Below, one piece after another: positions 10,128-18,761 of a DNA stretch of 64,000 nt. The DNA is taken from NCBI RefSeq assembly GCF_023516455.1, contig NZ_JAMGBA010000002.1, forward strand, positions 334,501 to 398,500. Direction: 5' to 3'. The notes under the pieces were generated by a model. It was not told the DNA's origin. It worked only from the letters and a program-made list of their open reading frames with translations, and did no database searches. The translations under genes and the position numbers were made by a program. Every line of letters starts with the position of its first letter. Within the stretch, counting starts at the first letter, position 1. Source of the stretch: Sphingomonas caseinilytica (lineage in GTDB: Bacteria; Pseudomonadota; Alphaproteobacteria; Sphingomonadales; Sphingomonadaceae).

Positions 10128-10169
10128 ATTGGGGCGGTTCCGCTGGTCGGGGCCGCCCCAATGCTTTTG
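10128..10169 (+). terminator. Intrinsic terminator after rpmG
   Basis: The arms ATTGGGGCGG (10128-10137) and CCGCCCCAAT (10153-10162) are perfect inverted repeats of 10 bp followed by GCTTTTGG. The loop of 15 bases is rather large, but the strength of the stem and the T run favour termination. Confidence 0.75.
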
Positions 10170-10189
10170 GGGCAAGGGAGGCCGCGCCC

Positions 10190-10219
10190 TTAACGTCGCA
10201 AAGCCTTTAACGTCGCAAA
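10190..10219. repeat. Tandem 13-bp direct repeat in the rpmG-tRNA gap
   Basis: TTAACGTCGCAAA occurs at 10190-10202 and again, exactly, at 10207-10219, a 17-base period. The rest of the 326-base gap between rpmG and the tRNA (10099-10424) holds the rpmG terminator and no gene that I can support. A role as a protein-binding site, or simple duplication, are both open. Confidence 0.55.
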
Positions 10220-10424
10220 AGTCTCAAGGTGCGGCGCCAATTCGTGCGACCTTAGTGACCTTATGCCCGCTGATGTCCTGGTTGATTCTCGGCTGCGAGG
10301 AATGTCGCCCCTCTGCTGCGCTTCGGGCGCTCCCGATTTCGCCATGCCCTAGATTGATTAGGTATTTGTCGCCCCGTCTGCGACAGGCGCTCCATGCTCG
10401 CCAGTCCCCCGGACTGGCTGCGCG

Positions 10425-10499
10425 TGGAGCGGGCGAAGGGATTCGAACCCTCGACCCCAACCTTGGCAAGGTTGTGCTCTACCCCTGAGCTACGCCCGC
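10425..10499 (-). tRNA. tRNA-Gly (anticodon GCC)
   Basis: Read on the minus strand, the 75-base gene has a perfect 7 bp acceptor stem (GCGGGCG with CGCCCGC), a D arm GCTCAGGGGTAGAGC, an anticodon stem CAACC/GGTTG around the loop TTGCCAA, and a T arm with TTCGAAT. The anticodon GCC reads GGC and GGU codons for glycine, which are heavily used in this genome. The CCA tail is encoded (TGG at 10425-10427 on the plus strand). Confidence 0.97.
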
Positions 10500-10655
10500 T
10501 CGAATGGCGGACCGGAAGGATGTCCCGGTCGGGTGATGCGGGCGCCTAGCAACTCAACTGGGGGCGCGCAACCCCCTGTTGCCCGCGCTGGGCGTGGTCT
10601 TGCCCGCTTTGAGTGCTAAGCCCATATGCGGCTTCCACTGGCGAAGGAGTGAGGC

Positions 10656-11561
10656 GTGGCGACACTGGGCATGACCGAGGCTGAACGCGCGTCGATCGAG
10701 CGTTTCCAGCACGACGTCATCGAACCGTCGATGTCCAGCCTCGTGATCCTCGATTTCTGGGCGGACTGGTGCGGGCCCTGCAAGCAGTTCGCCCCGGTGC
10801 TGGAGAAGGTCGCAGCGGACTATGCCGACAAGGGCGTCGTGCTGGCCAAGATCGACATCGAACAGGACAAGCTGATCGCATCGCAGTTCCGCATCCAGTC
10901 GATCCCGACCGTTTATGCGCTGTTTCAGGGCCAGCCGGTCGCCGACCTCACCAATTACCGCACCGAAGGCCAGCTGAAGCGGGTCATCGACCAGCTTCTC
11001 GGTCAGCTACCCGTTCAAGGGGCTGCGCAGGACCTCGCCGCGCAGATCGAGCCACTGATCGCCATGGTCGAAGAGATACTAAGGGAGGGTGACGGGCCGC
11101 GCGCCGAATCGATCTTTTCCCAGATCCGGGAGATGGATCCGGACAATCCCGCGGTCATTGGCGGGCTCGCCCGGGCGATGATCGCCAGCGACAGGAAAGA
11201 CGAAGCGCGCGCGCTGCTCGATTCGGTCGGCGAAGAGACGGCGAAGCACCCCGCGATCGCCCGCGCGAGGGCCGCACTGGAAGTAGCAGCGGCACCGGTG
11301 GCCGATGTTTCGGCCGAGGAAGCCCGGCTGGCCGCGAATCCCGACGATCATGAAGCTCGCTTCGCCATCGCCCAGGCGCGCCTTGCGTCCGGCGACCGCG
11401 ATCGGGCCGCGGACGAGCTGTTGGAGATCATCGCCCGCGACAAGGAATGGAATGAGGGGGCGGCCCGGCAGCGCTTCCTGCAGCTGCTGGAGGCCGCGGG
11501 CCTCGAGGATCCTTGGGCGCGCGGCCAGCGGCGCCGACTGTCGGCGCTGCTGTTCACATGA
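10656..11561 (+). CDS. Thioredoxin-domain/TPR co-chaperone (YbbN/CnoX-like)
   Basis: The 301-residue protein has an N-terminal thioredoxin domain with the motif WADWCGPCKQFAPV (C39, C42) and the cis-proline segment QSIPTVYALF, then tetratricopeptide-like helices (two repeats, around residues 120-290) with repeated ARAxLxSG patterns. This is the layout of YbbN/CnoX, a holdase that protects proteins from oxidation and hands them to GroEL. Unlike E. coli CnoX, the CGPC motif here is intact. The GTG start has AAGGAG 6 bases upstream. The stop overlaps the next gene's start by ATGA. Confidence 0.92.
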   Translation: MATLGMTEAERASIERFQHDVIEPSMSSLVILDFWADWCGPCKQFAPVLEKVAADYADKGVVLAKIDIEQDKLIASQFRIQSIPTVYALFQGQPVADLTNYRTEGQLKRVIDQLLGQLPVQGAAQDLAAQIEPLIAMVEEILREGDGPRAESIFSQIREMDPDNPAVIGGLARAMIASDRKDEARALLDSVGEETAKHPAIARARAALEVAAAPVADVSAEEARLAANPDDHEARFAIAQARLASGDRDRAADELLEIIARDKEWNEGAARQRFLQLLEAAGLEDPWARGQRRRLSALLFT

Positions 11562-12190
11562 TGGGCTCCAAACCCGCGCGCATTCCGCTGTTCCCGTTGG
11601 CGGGAGCGATTCTCCTGCCTCGCGCGCAGCTGCCGCTGCATATTTTCGAACCGCGTTACCGCGAGATGGTTCGCGACGCGCTGGCTGGACCCGGCCGCAT
11701 CGGAATGATCCAGCCGTCGGGTGCGGGCGATCCGCCGCCCCTATTCCATACCGGCTGCGTTGGGGAAATCGTCGGCGCCGAGGAGCTCGACGATGGGCGG
11801 TTCAACATCGTGCTGCACGGATCGAACCGGTTCCGGCTGATCGCCGAACGTGACCTTGGCACGTCCTACCGGCAGGCGGATGTCGACCTGGCTGCCTACG
11901 ATGACGAGGAGCCGGAGCCGCTGAGCCTCATCCAGCGTGCGGATGTCGAGCGCGAAGCGCGCCGGTTCGGCGATGCACTGGGGCTGGCGGTCGACTGGTC
12001 AGCCGTCGGCCAGCTCGATGATGAGATGCTGGTCAACGCCATCGCCCAGGTGGCGCCATTCGATGTGGGAGCAAAGCAGGCACTGCTCGAAGAGCCGACA
12101 CTGGCCGGACGGGCCGATCTGGTCGTCCAGCTGATGCAGTTCCAGCGCCTTGCGCCGGGCGGAGCCGATGTGGGGCAGACGCTTCAATAA
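11558..12190 (+). CDS. Lon N-terminal (substrate-binding) domain protein
   Basis: This 210-residue protein is a free-standing Lon substrate-binding (LonN, PUA-like) domain without ATPase or protease parts. The opening ARIPLFPLAGAILLPRAQLP and HIFEPRYREMV are the diagnostic block, followed by GRIGMIQP and GCVGEIVGAEELDDGRF. Such proteins are common in alphaproteobacteria downstream of the thioredoxin/TPR gene, as here, where starts and stops overlap by four bases. The job is unknown; a role in protein quality control with its neighbour is inferred. Confidence 0.9.
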   Translation: MMGSKPARIPLFPLAGAILLPRAQLPLHIFEPRYREMVRDALAGPGRIGMIQPSGAGDPPPLFHTGCVGEIVGAEELDDGRFNIVLHGSNRFRLIAERDLGTSYRQADVDLAAYDDEEPEPLSLIQRADVEREARRFGDALGLAVDWSAVGQLDDEMLVNAIAQVAPFDVGAKQALLEEPTLAGRADLVVQLMQFQRLAPGGADVGQTLQ

Positions 12191-12291
12191 TTCCTCTCTC
12201 CTTTAGGGGAGGGGTAAGGGGTGGGGCTCATTCACTTCCCCCGCCCCTTCACCGCTTCGCGGCTCTTCCCCGCCCCTGAAAGGGGCCGGGA
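12191..12291. repeat. GC-rich palindromic intergenic element
   Basis: The 101 bases between two convergent stops contain CTCTCC-TTTA-GGGGAG (a short hairpin), a purine-rich tract GGGGTAAGGGGTGGGG and the opposite pyrimidine-rich tract CCCCGCCCC, with CGCTTCGCGG and CCCCTGAAAGGGG hairpins. The complementarity of the two tracts allows a larger fold. This composition is like multicopy intergenic repeats in many sphingomonad genomes, but only this copy is visible. It may end transcription from both sides. Confidence 0.45.
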
Positions 12292-13509
12292 TTAGATCGG
12301 CAGGCCTCTCAACAGCAGCGGCAAGTCGCCGCTGGTGCCGCGCGCTTCGGCCATCAGCCGATCCTTCACCGGGCCGATGCGATTGATGAGACCCATTCCG
12401 AAACGGCGGACCTTTGACGCGGTCTGGCCGGGAATGCCGTAGATGCGCGTGAGGCTGTCGGTGGCGAGGCTGACCATGAAGGTGTCGAGGCTGCGCCAGC
12501 GCTGATAACGGGTCAGCAGCTGCTGGTCGCCGAGATCGAGGCCGAGCCTTGCCCCTTCAACCAGTACCTGGGCCAGCGCCGCCGCATCGCGATATCCGAC
12601 ATTGACACCCTGCCCCGCAATCGGATGCATGCCGTGCGCGGCATCGCCGACCAGCGCCATCCGGTGATCGGTGATCCGAGCCGCATGGTGGAAACCGAGC
12701 GGATAGGTCGACCGCGGCGCCAGCAATCCGATCTTGCCCAAGAAGCCGCCCATCGCGGCCTCGGCTTCCGCGGCGAAATCATCGTCGCTCAGCGACAGGA
12801 AGCCGGGCGCATCCTCACCCTTCACCGACCAGACGATGGCGGACCGGTGCCCGCCTTCATCATCAGTCATCGGCAGCAGCGCGAACGGCCCGTCGGGATA
12901 GAAAATTTCATAGGCGACATGATCGTGCGGCCGTTCGTGACGAAGCGTCGAAACGATCGCGCTATGGTCATATTTCCAGCGGGCGCAGCGAATTCCGGCG
13001 GCCTCACGCATCGGCGAATTGCGCCCCTCAGCGGCGATCAGCAGCGGCGAGCCGACGACGCGGCCATCCTCGAGCCGAACGGTCACGCCATGTTCGCTGC
13101 GCTCGACCGATGCCGGCTTGGCCTGCCACATCAGCCAGATGTTCTTGCCCGCTTCGGCCCGCGCCAGAAGGGCGGCGCGCAGGTGGCGGTTCTCATGCAT
13201 CCAACCAAGCGGTTCCTCGTCATCGCCCGGATCGAAGGCCAGCCCGCCCGGATCCAGCCCATCGGCAACCTCGATCCGGCGGATCGGGCAACCGGGTTCC
13301 GGGAAATGGTCGCTGATCCCGATCGTGTCGAACATGCGCTTCGACGAAGAGGAAACCGCGCTGGTCCGGCCGTCGAATGCCTGGGTCATGCGCCCTGCGG
13401 GATTGGCCGGATCGATGACGATCGCGCTGAGACCGCTGGAGTCCAGCGCCGCAGCAAGCGCCAGTCCGACCAGGCCTCCGCCCAGGATGATCACGTCCGC
13501 CCGATCCAT
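12292..13509 (-). CDS. UbiH/UbiF-family FAD-dependent hydroxylase
   Basis: The 405-residue protein is a class A flavoprotein monooxygenase of the ubiquinone-biosynthesis type. It begins with the dinucleotide-binding fold VIILGGGLVGLALAAALDSSG, has the UbiH-family block GRTSAVSSSS near residue 50, a middle DG-type motif (LLIAAEGRNSPMR), and the FAD-ribityl motif ALVGDAAHGMHPIAGQGVN around residue 280. It would add a hydroxyl to the ubiquinone ring with NADPH and O2 at the inner membrane. Which ring position it acts on (UbiH, UbiF, UbiI or a broad-range UbiL/UbiM) cannot be told from the sequence. It diverges from ftsK. Confidence 0.92.
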   Translation of the reverse strand: MDRADVIILGGGLVGLALAAALDSSGLSAIVIDPANPAGRMTQAFDGRTSAVSSSSKRMFDTIGISDHFPEPGCPIRRIEVADGLDPGGLAFDPGDDEEPLGWMHENRHLRAALLARAEAGKNIWLMWQAKPASVERSEHGVTVRLEDGRVVGSPLLIAAEGRNSPMREAAGIRCARWKYDHSAIVSTLRHERPHDHVAYEIFYPDGPFALLPMTDDEGGHRSAIVWSVKGEDAPGFLSLSDDDFAAEAEAAMGGFLGKIGLLAPRSTYPLGFHHAARITDHRMALVGDAAHGMHPIAGQGVNVGYRDAAALAQVLVEGARLGLDLGDQQLLTRYQRWRSLDTFMVSLATDSLTRIYGIPGQTASKVRRFGMGLINRIGPVKDRLMAEARGTSGDLPLLLRGLPI

Positions 13510-13609
13510 GGCACATCACTAGTCGTCGCATCCGCGAGATGGAAGCCTTGCCCCCGAGTCCGGCGAAAGGCACAATGGAGGAAGTAACAAGGCCGGGGGA
13601 AGTGACGTC

Positions 13610-15949
13610 ATGGCGACTGCCGCGCAGCGCGCGCAGAAGAAGGATCTTGGGCCGGACTGGCGAGAGACGCTGGCGGCTTCGATCCGTGGGTTCGTGCGCA
13701 AGACGTTCGGCCTGGCCTTGATCGGCCTGTCGGTGGCGCTTGCGGTCGCGCTCGTCACCCATTCCAGCACCGATCCCAGCTTGTCGACCGCTGCGGGCGG
13801 GCCGCCGACCAATTGGCTTGGAGCATTCGGCGCCTATTCCAGCGATGCCCTGCTGTTCCTTTTCGGCCCGGCATCGGCGCTGTTCCTGCCGCTCGTCGCG
13901 CTGGCCGGCCTTCGCCTTGTTCGCGGGGTCGATACCGGCCCGGTTCGCCGCGCCATGCTGGTGGCGGCAATTGGCGTGACGCTGATCGGCGTCGCGCTCG
14001 GCCTATACGCCGGCTCCGCTGTTTCCGGCCTTCCGGCAGGCTATGGCGGGGCGCTGGGCCTGGCCGGAGCCTATGGCGTCGATGCGGCGGTGAAGCTGAT
14101 CGGCAATCCATCGATCGAGGGACCGCTGCGGCTTTCGCTAATGGCCATCCTCGCCCTCGCCGGCCTGGTGGTCGGCTGGCTGGCGCTGGGCATCCGGCCG
14201 GAAGAGAAGCAATGGGCCGCCGACCGATTCCGGCGTGATCCGGCAGCGCCGTTGCCGAGGCCTCGCAGGACTCGCGAAGAACTGTCGGGCGACGAGGAGG
14301 GGGTCGCCGCCCCGCCCCGGTCCCGTCCTGCCGTCGCGGTTGCCGATCCGGCCAAGCCGATCGCGCCGGCCGCCAAGGCCAATCCGAAGAAGGGCAAGGG
14401 AAGCGCGCCGGGACAGGCGAGTCTGGCGCTTGGCGACAATTACCAGCTTCCGTCGATCGAGCTGCTAACCGCAGCACCGGAGAAGTCGAAGGGCCAGATC
14501 GACCGGGCAGGTCTGGAGCGCAACGCAAGGCTTCTCGAAAGCGTGCTCGAGGATTTCCACGTCCGCGGCGACATCGTCGAGGTGCGGCCTGGGCCGGTGG
14601 TCACCATGTATGAACTGGAACCGGCGAGCGGCATCAAGGCCAGCCGTGTGATCCAGCTGGCCGACGACATTGCGCGCAACATGTCGGCCCTGTCGGCGCG
14701 CGTCGCCACCATTCCCGGCCGAAGCGTGATCGGGATCGAGCTGCCCAACCAGAAGCGCGAGACGGTTTCCTTGAGTGAGCTCATCGGAAGCCAGGCGTTC
14801 GAGGACCAGAACATGGCCCTGCCGCTGATCCTGGGGAAGAATATCTCCGGCGATCCGGTCATCGCCGACCTGGCGCCGATGCCCCATTTGCTGGTGGCCG
14901 GCACCACCGGTTCGGGCAAGTCGGTCGGCCTCAACTGCATGATCCTGTCGCTGCTGTACCGGATGAGCCCCGACGAATGCCGGCTGATCATGATCGATCC
15001 GAAGATGCTGGAACTCAGCATCTACGACGACATCCCGCATCTGCTGGCACCGGTCGTGACCGAGCCGGGCAAGGCGATCCGAGCATTGAAATGGACCGTC
15101 GAGCAGATGGAAGAGCGCTACCGGATGATGGCTAGCCTCGGCGTCCGCCAGCTTGCCAGCTTCAACCAGAAGGTGCGCGACGCGAAGGCCAAGGGCTCGC
15201 GGCTCGGCCGGCGGGTGCAGACCGGTTACGACGCCGACACCGGCCAGCCCGTCTATGAGACGGAAGAGCTGGAATATGAGGTGCTGCCGCAGATCGTGGT
15301 GGTGGTCGACGAGCTTGCCGACCTGATGATGACCGCGGGCAAGGAGGTCGAGTTCCTGATCCAGCGGCTGGCGCAGAAGGCACGGGCCGCCGGCATCCAC
15401 CTGATCATGGCCACCCAGCGGCCATCGGTCGACGTCATCACCGGCGTCATCAAAGCCAATCTTCCGACCCGGATCAGCTTCCAGGTGACCAGCAAGATCG
15501 ACAGTCGCACGATCCTTGGCGAACAGGGCGCCGAGCAGCTGCTGGGCAAGGGCGACATGCTCTACATGCCGGGCGGAAAGCAGATCATCCGCGTGCACGG
15601 GCCATTCGTTTCGGACGAGGAAGTGCGCCTGGTTGCCGAGCATTGGCGCAGGCAGGGCGTTCCCGACTATATCCAGGCGGTCACCGAGGAGCCCGAGGAC
15701 GGCGGCTATCTGTTCGATGGCCAGCCGGTCGGCGACGACGATCCGGAGACCCAACTCTATCGCAAGGCGATCCAGATCGTCGCTGAAAGCCAGAAGGCGT
15801 CGACCAGCTATCTGCAGCGCCAGCTGCGCGTCGGCTACAACAGCGCGGCGAGGCTGATCGAGCGGATGGAGAAGGACGGACTGGTCGGCCAGCCGGACCA
15901 TGTCGGGCGGCGCGAGGTGTTGATCGACACCGACGGGCATCCGATCTAG
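13610..15949 (+). CDS. ftsK: DNA translocase FtsK
   Basis: FtsK is a septum-anchored ATPase that pumps DNA and helps resolve chromosome dimers at division. The 779-residue protein has four or five membrane helices in the first 200 residues, a short linker rich in Pro/Ala/Lys, the FtsK alpha and beta motor domains with Walker A GTTGSGKSVGLN (around residue 431) and Walker B VVVVDELADLMM, and the C-terminal winged-helix gamma domain (STSYLQRQLRVGYNSAARL) that reads KOPS. The linker is short compared with E. coli FtsK (1329 residues), which is normal in alphaproteobacteria. It is followed by lolA and xth in the usual sphingomonad order. Confidence 0.97.
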   Translation: MATAAQRAQKKDLGPDWRETLAASIRGFVRKTFGLALIGLSVALAVALVTHSSTDPSLSTAAGGPPTNWLGAFGAYSSDALLFLFGPASALFLPLVALAGLRLVRGVDTGPVRRAMLVAAIGVTLIGVALGLYAGSAVSGLPAGYGGALGLAGAYGVDAAVKLIGNPSIEGPLRLSLMAILALAGLVVGWLALGIRPEEKQWAADRFRRDPAAPLPRPRRTREELSGDEEGVAAPPRSRPAVAVADPAKPIAPAAKANPKKGKGSAPGQASLALGDNYQLPSIELLTAAPEKSKGQIDRAGLERNARLLESVLEDFHVRGDIVEVRPGPVVTMYELEPASGIKASRVIQLADDIARNMSALSARVATIPGRSVIGIELPNQKRETVSLSELIGSQAFEDQNMALPLILGKNISGDPVIADLAPMPHLLVAGTTGSGKSVGLNCMILSLLYRMSPDECRLIMIDPKMLELSIYDDIPHLLAPVVTEPGKAIRALKWTVEQMEERYRMMASLGVRQLASFNQKVRDAKAKGSRLGRRVQTGYDADTGQPVYETEELEYEVLPQIVVVVDELADLMMTAGKEVEFLIQRLAQKARAAGIHLIMATQRPSVDVITGVIKANLPTRISFQVTSKIDSRTILGEQGAEQLLGKGDMLYMPGGKQIIRVHGPFVSDEEVRLVAEHWRRQGVPDYIQAVTEEPEDGGYLFDGQPVGDDDPETQLYRKAIQIVAESQKASTSYLQRQLRVGYNSAARLIERMEKDGLVGQPDHVGRREVLIDTDGHPI

Positions 15950-16030
15950 CTGAACGAAACGGAACCTCGGGGTTCAGGACGCATTCAAACCCCAAACGCC
16001 ATATCGGGCGCAAATTTCGGGAGTTTTGTA

Positions 16031-16651
16031 ATGAATTTTGTCAGCAATTTCGCGCGTGCGCTGGTTCCGGTTGCGATTGTCGCGACCGCCGCCGCTGCGC
16101 CGGCTGCAACTTCGGGAGAGCTGAAGGCGGTCGAATCCAGCCTTGCGGCGACCCAGTCGATGACCGCCAATTTCCTGCAGACCGACGGCAAGAACCGGCA
16201 GATGGCGGGCACGCTCAGCCTGAAGCGGCCCGGCAAGATCCGCTTCGCCTATGGCGGCGGGGTCAACATGCTGCTGGTTGCGAACGGGTCGACCTTGAAC
16301 TTCATCGACTATGACGTCGGACAGAAGTCGAGCTGGCCGATCGCCAAGTCACCCCTCGCCGTCCTGTTGGCCCCTAATCCGGACCTCGGCAGGATCGCGC
16401 GGATCATTCCGAGCGAGCATAAGAATGTCGTCGTCGTTCGCGCCCGCGACGCCCGGCGTCCGGAGTTCGGAACACTGATCCTGGCGTTCCAGCGCGACGG
16501 GTCCGCGCCCGGCGGCCTGAAGCTGGAAGGCTGGACGGCAATCGATGCGCAGAACAAGCGGACGACGGTCCGCCTGTCGAACCAGCGCTACAACGTCGGC
16601 GTTCCGGACAGCGCCTTCACCTTTGCCGAACCGAAACGGAAAAAAGCGTAG
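16031..16651 (+). CDS. lolA: Outer-membrane lipoprotein carrier protein LolA
   Basis: LolA shuttles lipoproteins across the periplasm from LolCDE to the outer membrane. The 206-residue protein has a signal peptide (ALVPVAIVATAAAAPAA) and the LolA-type half-barrel with MTANFLQTDGKNRQMAGTLSLKRPGKIRFAY near the N-terminus, the region that forms the lipid-binding groove. The tail is basic (KRKKA). Position right after ftsK agrees with other alphaproteobacteria. The gene is followed by 236 bases of structured non-coding sequence before xth. Confidence 0.9.
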   Translation: MNFVSNFARALVPVAIVATAAAAPAATSGELKAVESSLAATQSMTANFLQTDGKNRQMAGTLSLKRPGKIRFAYGGGVNMLLVANGSTLNFIDYDVGQKSSWPIAKSPLAVLLAPNPDLGRIARIIPSEHKNVVVVRARDARRPEFGTLILAFQRDGSAPGGLKLEGWTAIDAQNKRTTVRLSNQRYNVGVPDSAFTFAEPKRKKA

Positions 16652-16699
16652 CAAAGTGCAACTGTTCAGGTTGGCGACAGCTTTCCCAATATATACATT

Positions 16700-16815
16700 A
16701 CACTAGATCGTTGCATCGCCGGGGTTTCCCCCTGTTACCCGGGTTAGGTAGCGATCGCCTTGCGTGACAACGCTTGGTCGGCCCTTGCTCCATGCCCCCG
16801 GAGCAAGGGCCTTTT
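16700..16815 (+). ncRNA. Candidate small RNA or long leader between lolA and xth
   Basis: The gene-free stretch carries a possible promoter (TTGGCG at 16671, 17 bases, TACATT at 16694) and ends in a strong intrinsic terminator at 16780-16815. Between them the sequence can form smaller hairpins, for example CCGGG...CCCGG and GCGT-GACA-ACGC. A transcript of about 115 nt would result. No known RNA family was recognised. It could equally be a leader of xth with early termination. Confidence 0.3.
16780..16815 (+). terminator. Strong intrinsic terminator upstream of xth
   Basis: GGCCCTTGCTCC (16780-16791) and GGAGCAAGGGCC (16800-16811) form a perfect 12 bp stem with an 8-base loop, followed by TTTT. 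Its right arm overlaps the left arm of the next hairpin (16806-16850), so the two structures exclude each other. Confidence 0.8.
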
Positions 16816-16850
16816 GCTTGGCAGCCGGGGGCTGCCATGCAAAAGGCCCT
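16806..16850 (+). promoter_or_regulatory. Near-perfect 21-bp hairpin overlapping the terminator
   Basis: Bases 16806-16826 pair with 16830-16850 at 20 of 21 positions around a GGG loop. The left arm shares 16806-16811 with the terminator stem and also covers the terminator's T run. A third small hairpin, CCTTGAA/TTCAAGG at 16851-16870, follows at once. Together they form an attenuator-like array in front of xth; regulation is inferred from structure only. Confidence 0.5.
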
Positions 16851-16887
16851 CCTTGAACCTTTATTCAAGGCCACAGACATACCGCCC

Positions 16888-17679
16888 GTGACCAAGCTCA
16901 AGATCGCATCCTGGAACATCAATTCGGTGCGCGCTCGCGCGCCCATCGTCGAACGCTTCCTCGACGAGGAGCAGCCGGACATCCTCTGCCTCCAGGAAAC
17001 CAAGGCGATGGACAATGTCTTTCCGGCCGAGCTGTTTCATTCGCGCGGCTATGTCCATCACGAGCTCAACGGGCAGAAGATGCACCATGGCGTCGCGATC
17101 CTCAGCCGGTTGAAACTGCAGGATTCGGGCCGCCATGATTGGCAAGACAATGGCGAGGCACGGCATGTCGGTGCCCGTCTCGACTGCGGAATCCGGCTGG
17201 AGAATGTCTATATCCCCGCCGGCGGCGATGTTCCCGACCGGACGGTGAATCCCAAGTTCGGCCAGAAGCTGGACTTCATCGAGCGGATGACACGCTGGTC
17301 CGAAAAGTTGGCTGAGCCGACTTTGATCGTCGGCGATTTCAACATCGCGCCGCTGGAATGCGATGTCTGGAACCACAAAGCCCTGCTCGACGTCGTCAGC
17401 CATACCCCGATCGAGGTCGAGACGCTGGAGCGGCTGCAGCAGGCTCACGACTGGGTCGATATGGGCCGCAAGTTCATCCCCGCGCCGGAACGCTGCTTCA
17501 CATGGTGGAGCTATCGCGCGCAGGATTGGGCGGCGAGCGACCGCGGACGCCGGCTCGACCATATGTGGTGCTCGCCGAGCCTCGCACCCCAGGCGACCGC
17601 GCATCGGGTCCTTGAGCCTTGCCGCGGCTGGGAGCGGCCTTCAGACCATGTGCCCTTGATCCTGGAGCTCGACGTTTGA
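16888..17679 (+). CDS. xth: Exodeoxyribonuclease III (AP endonuclease)
   Basis: ExoIII cleaves abasic sites and removes 3' blocks in base-excision repair. The 263-residue protein has LKIASWNINSVRAR at the N-terminus, ILCLQETKAMD with the metal-binding glutamate, a DFNIAPLECDVWN block with the catalytic Asp/Asn, and the C-terminal SDHVPLILEL with Asp-His. I start at the GTG at 16888, next to the conserved KIASWN. An in-frame ATG at 16837 lies inside the hairpin array and would add 17 residues with no family match; the ribosome site at 16888 is weak, so the start is uncertain. The stop overlaps ribA by four bases. Confidence 0.92.
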   Translation: MTKLKIASWNINSVRARAPIVERFLDEEQPDILCLQETKAMDNVFPAELFHSRGYVHHELNGQKMHHGVAILSRLKLQDSGRHDWQDNGEARHVGARLDCGIRLENVYIPAGGDVPDRTVNPKFGQKLDFIERMTRWSEKLAEPTLIVGDFNIAPLECDVWNHKALLDVVSHTPIEVETLERLQQAHDWVDMGRKFIPAPERCFTWWSYRAQDWAASDRGRRLDHMWCSPSLAPQATAHRVLEPCRGWERPSDHVPLILELDV

Positions 17680-18722
17680 GCGACGCCCCGGCTCTCGATC
17701 GCGCGATTGCCGCATTGAGGGCTGGCCGCACGGTCCGCGTCGGTGGCCTCACCATCCTTTCGGTCGAGACGGGTACGCAGGCGATCCTCGACCTCATCGA
17801 TCCCAAGGGCAATGCGCCGTTGTTGCTGAGCGGGCCCCGCGCCATGGCACTGGGCCTCGGCAATGCCCACGACGCCGCCGGCGAAACGGCACCGGTGGAG
17901 GTCCGGCATTGCGATTGGCTCGATCGAGAGGCCGCCCGCGCGCTTGCTGACCCGTCCCGCGATTTCGACCGGGGGCCGATCGGTCCGCTCAACGCAATTC
18001 CGGTCGAAAGGCCCGACTGCGCCAAGGCGGCGCTAACCCTTGCGCGGCTGGCGGGCCTGCTTCCGGCATTATGGCTGGTCGAGGACGAGCCGGTCGTTGC
18101 GATCGAAACATCGGCCGTCGCGGAAGCGGCGTATGCCAAGTCCGCGACGATCGTTGCCAGGGCGAAGCTGCCGATCGACGACCTGCCCCCCAGCCAGATG
18201 GTCGCCTTCCGCGACCCGGCGAGCGGGGAGGAGCATGTCGCGCTGGTGGTGGGTGCCTTCGGCGGACAGCCGCCTCTTGTCCGGTTGCACAGCGAATGCC
18301 TGACCGGCGATGTGTTCGGCAGCCTCAAATGCGATTGCGGTCCCCAGCTCAAGGAGGCGCTGCATATTATCGGCGCATCTGGTGGAGGCATCCTCCTTTA
18401 CTTGCGCCAGGAAGGGCGCGGGATCGGCCTCGCCAACAAGCTGCGCGCCTATGCCCTGCAGGATCGCGGCCTTGATACAGTCGATGCCAACCGAAGACTT
18501 GGCTTTGCCGACGACGAGCGGGGCTATGGCATGGCAGCCGCAATGCTGAGGGCATTGGGCATCGATGCCGTTAGGGTGCTGACCAACAATCCGGCCAAGG
18601 TTGCCGGGTTGGAACGGGAAGGCATCAGAGTGGTGGAGCGGGTCGCGCACCATATGCCGACCAACCCGCACAACGCCGACTATATCGCCACCAAGAAGAA
18701 GCGCAGCGGACACCTCGACTAG
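17676..18722 (+). CDS. ribA: GTP cyclohydrolase II
   Basis: GTP cyclohydrolase II opens GTP in the first step of riboflavin synthesis. In the 348-residue protein the catalytic domain is in the C-terminal half: SECLTGDVFGSLKCDCGPQ carries the three zinc-binding cysteines, and LRQEGRGIGLANKLRAYALQ carries the phosphate-binding arginines. The first 150 residues are a RibB-like but degenerate domain without the DHBP-synthase acidic motif, as in many alphaproteobacterial RibA proteins. The likely start is TTG at 17676, overlapping the xth stop (TTGA). No FMN riboswitch is present. It converges on the yggS-like gene 39 bases away. Confidence 0.93.
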   Translation: MSDAPALDRAIAALRAGRTVRVGGLTILSVETGTQAILDLIDPKGNAPLLLSGPRAMALGLGNAHDAAGETAPVEVRHCDWLDREAARALADPSRDFDRGPIGPLNAIPVERPDCAKAALTLARLAGLLPALWLVEDEPVVAIETSAVAEAAYAKSATIVARAKLPIDDLPPSQMVAFRDPASGEEHVALVVGAFGGQPPLVRLHSECLTGDVFGSLKCDCGPQLKEALHIIGASGGGILLYLRQEGRGIGLANKLRAYALQDRGLDTVDANRRLGFADDERGYGMAAAMLRALGIDAVRVLTNNPAKVAGLEREGIRVVERVAHHMPTNPHNADYIATKKKRSGHLD

Positions 18723-18761
18723 CTTTCAGTGCTCGCCATGCCCCCAGCATGGCTGCGCTCT

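Noticed and set aside
10224-10469. 81-residue frame on the minus strand ending over tRNA-Gly
   Set aside because: It reads RVRIPSPAP, a well-known artefact of translating tRNA T-arm sequence; half of it is the tRNA gene.
14465-15940. 491-residue frame antisense to ftsK
   Set aside because: It mirrors the coding sequence of ftsK in a GC-rich genome, has no recognisable motif, and the sense frame has clear FtsK domains.
17640-17690. FMN riboswitch before ribA
   Set aside because: ribA overlaps xth by four bases, so there is no room for a leader.
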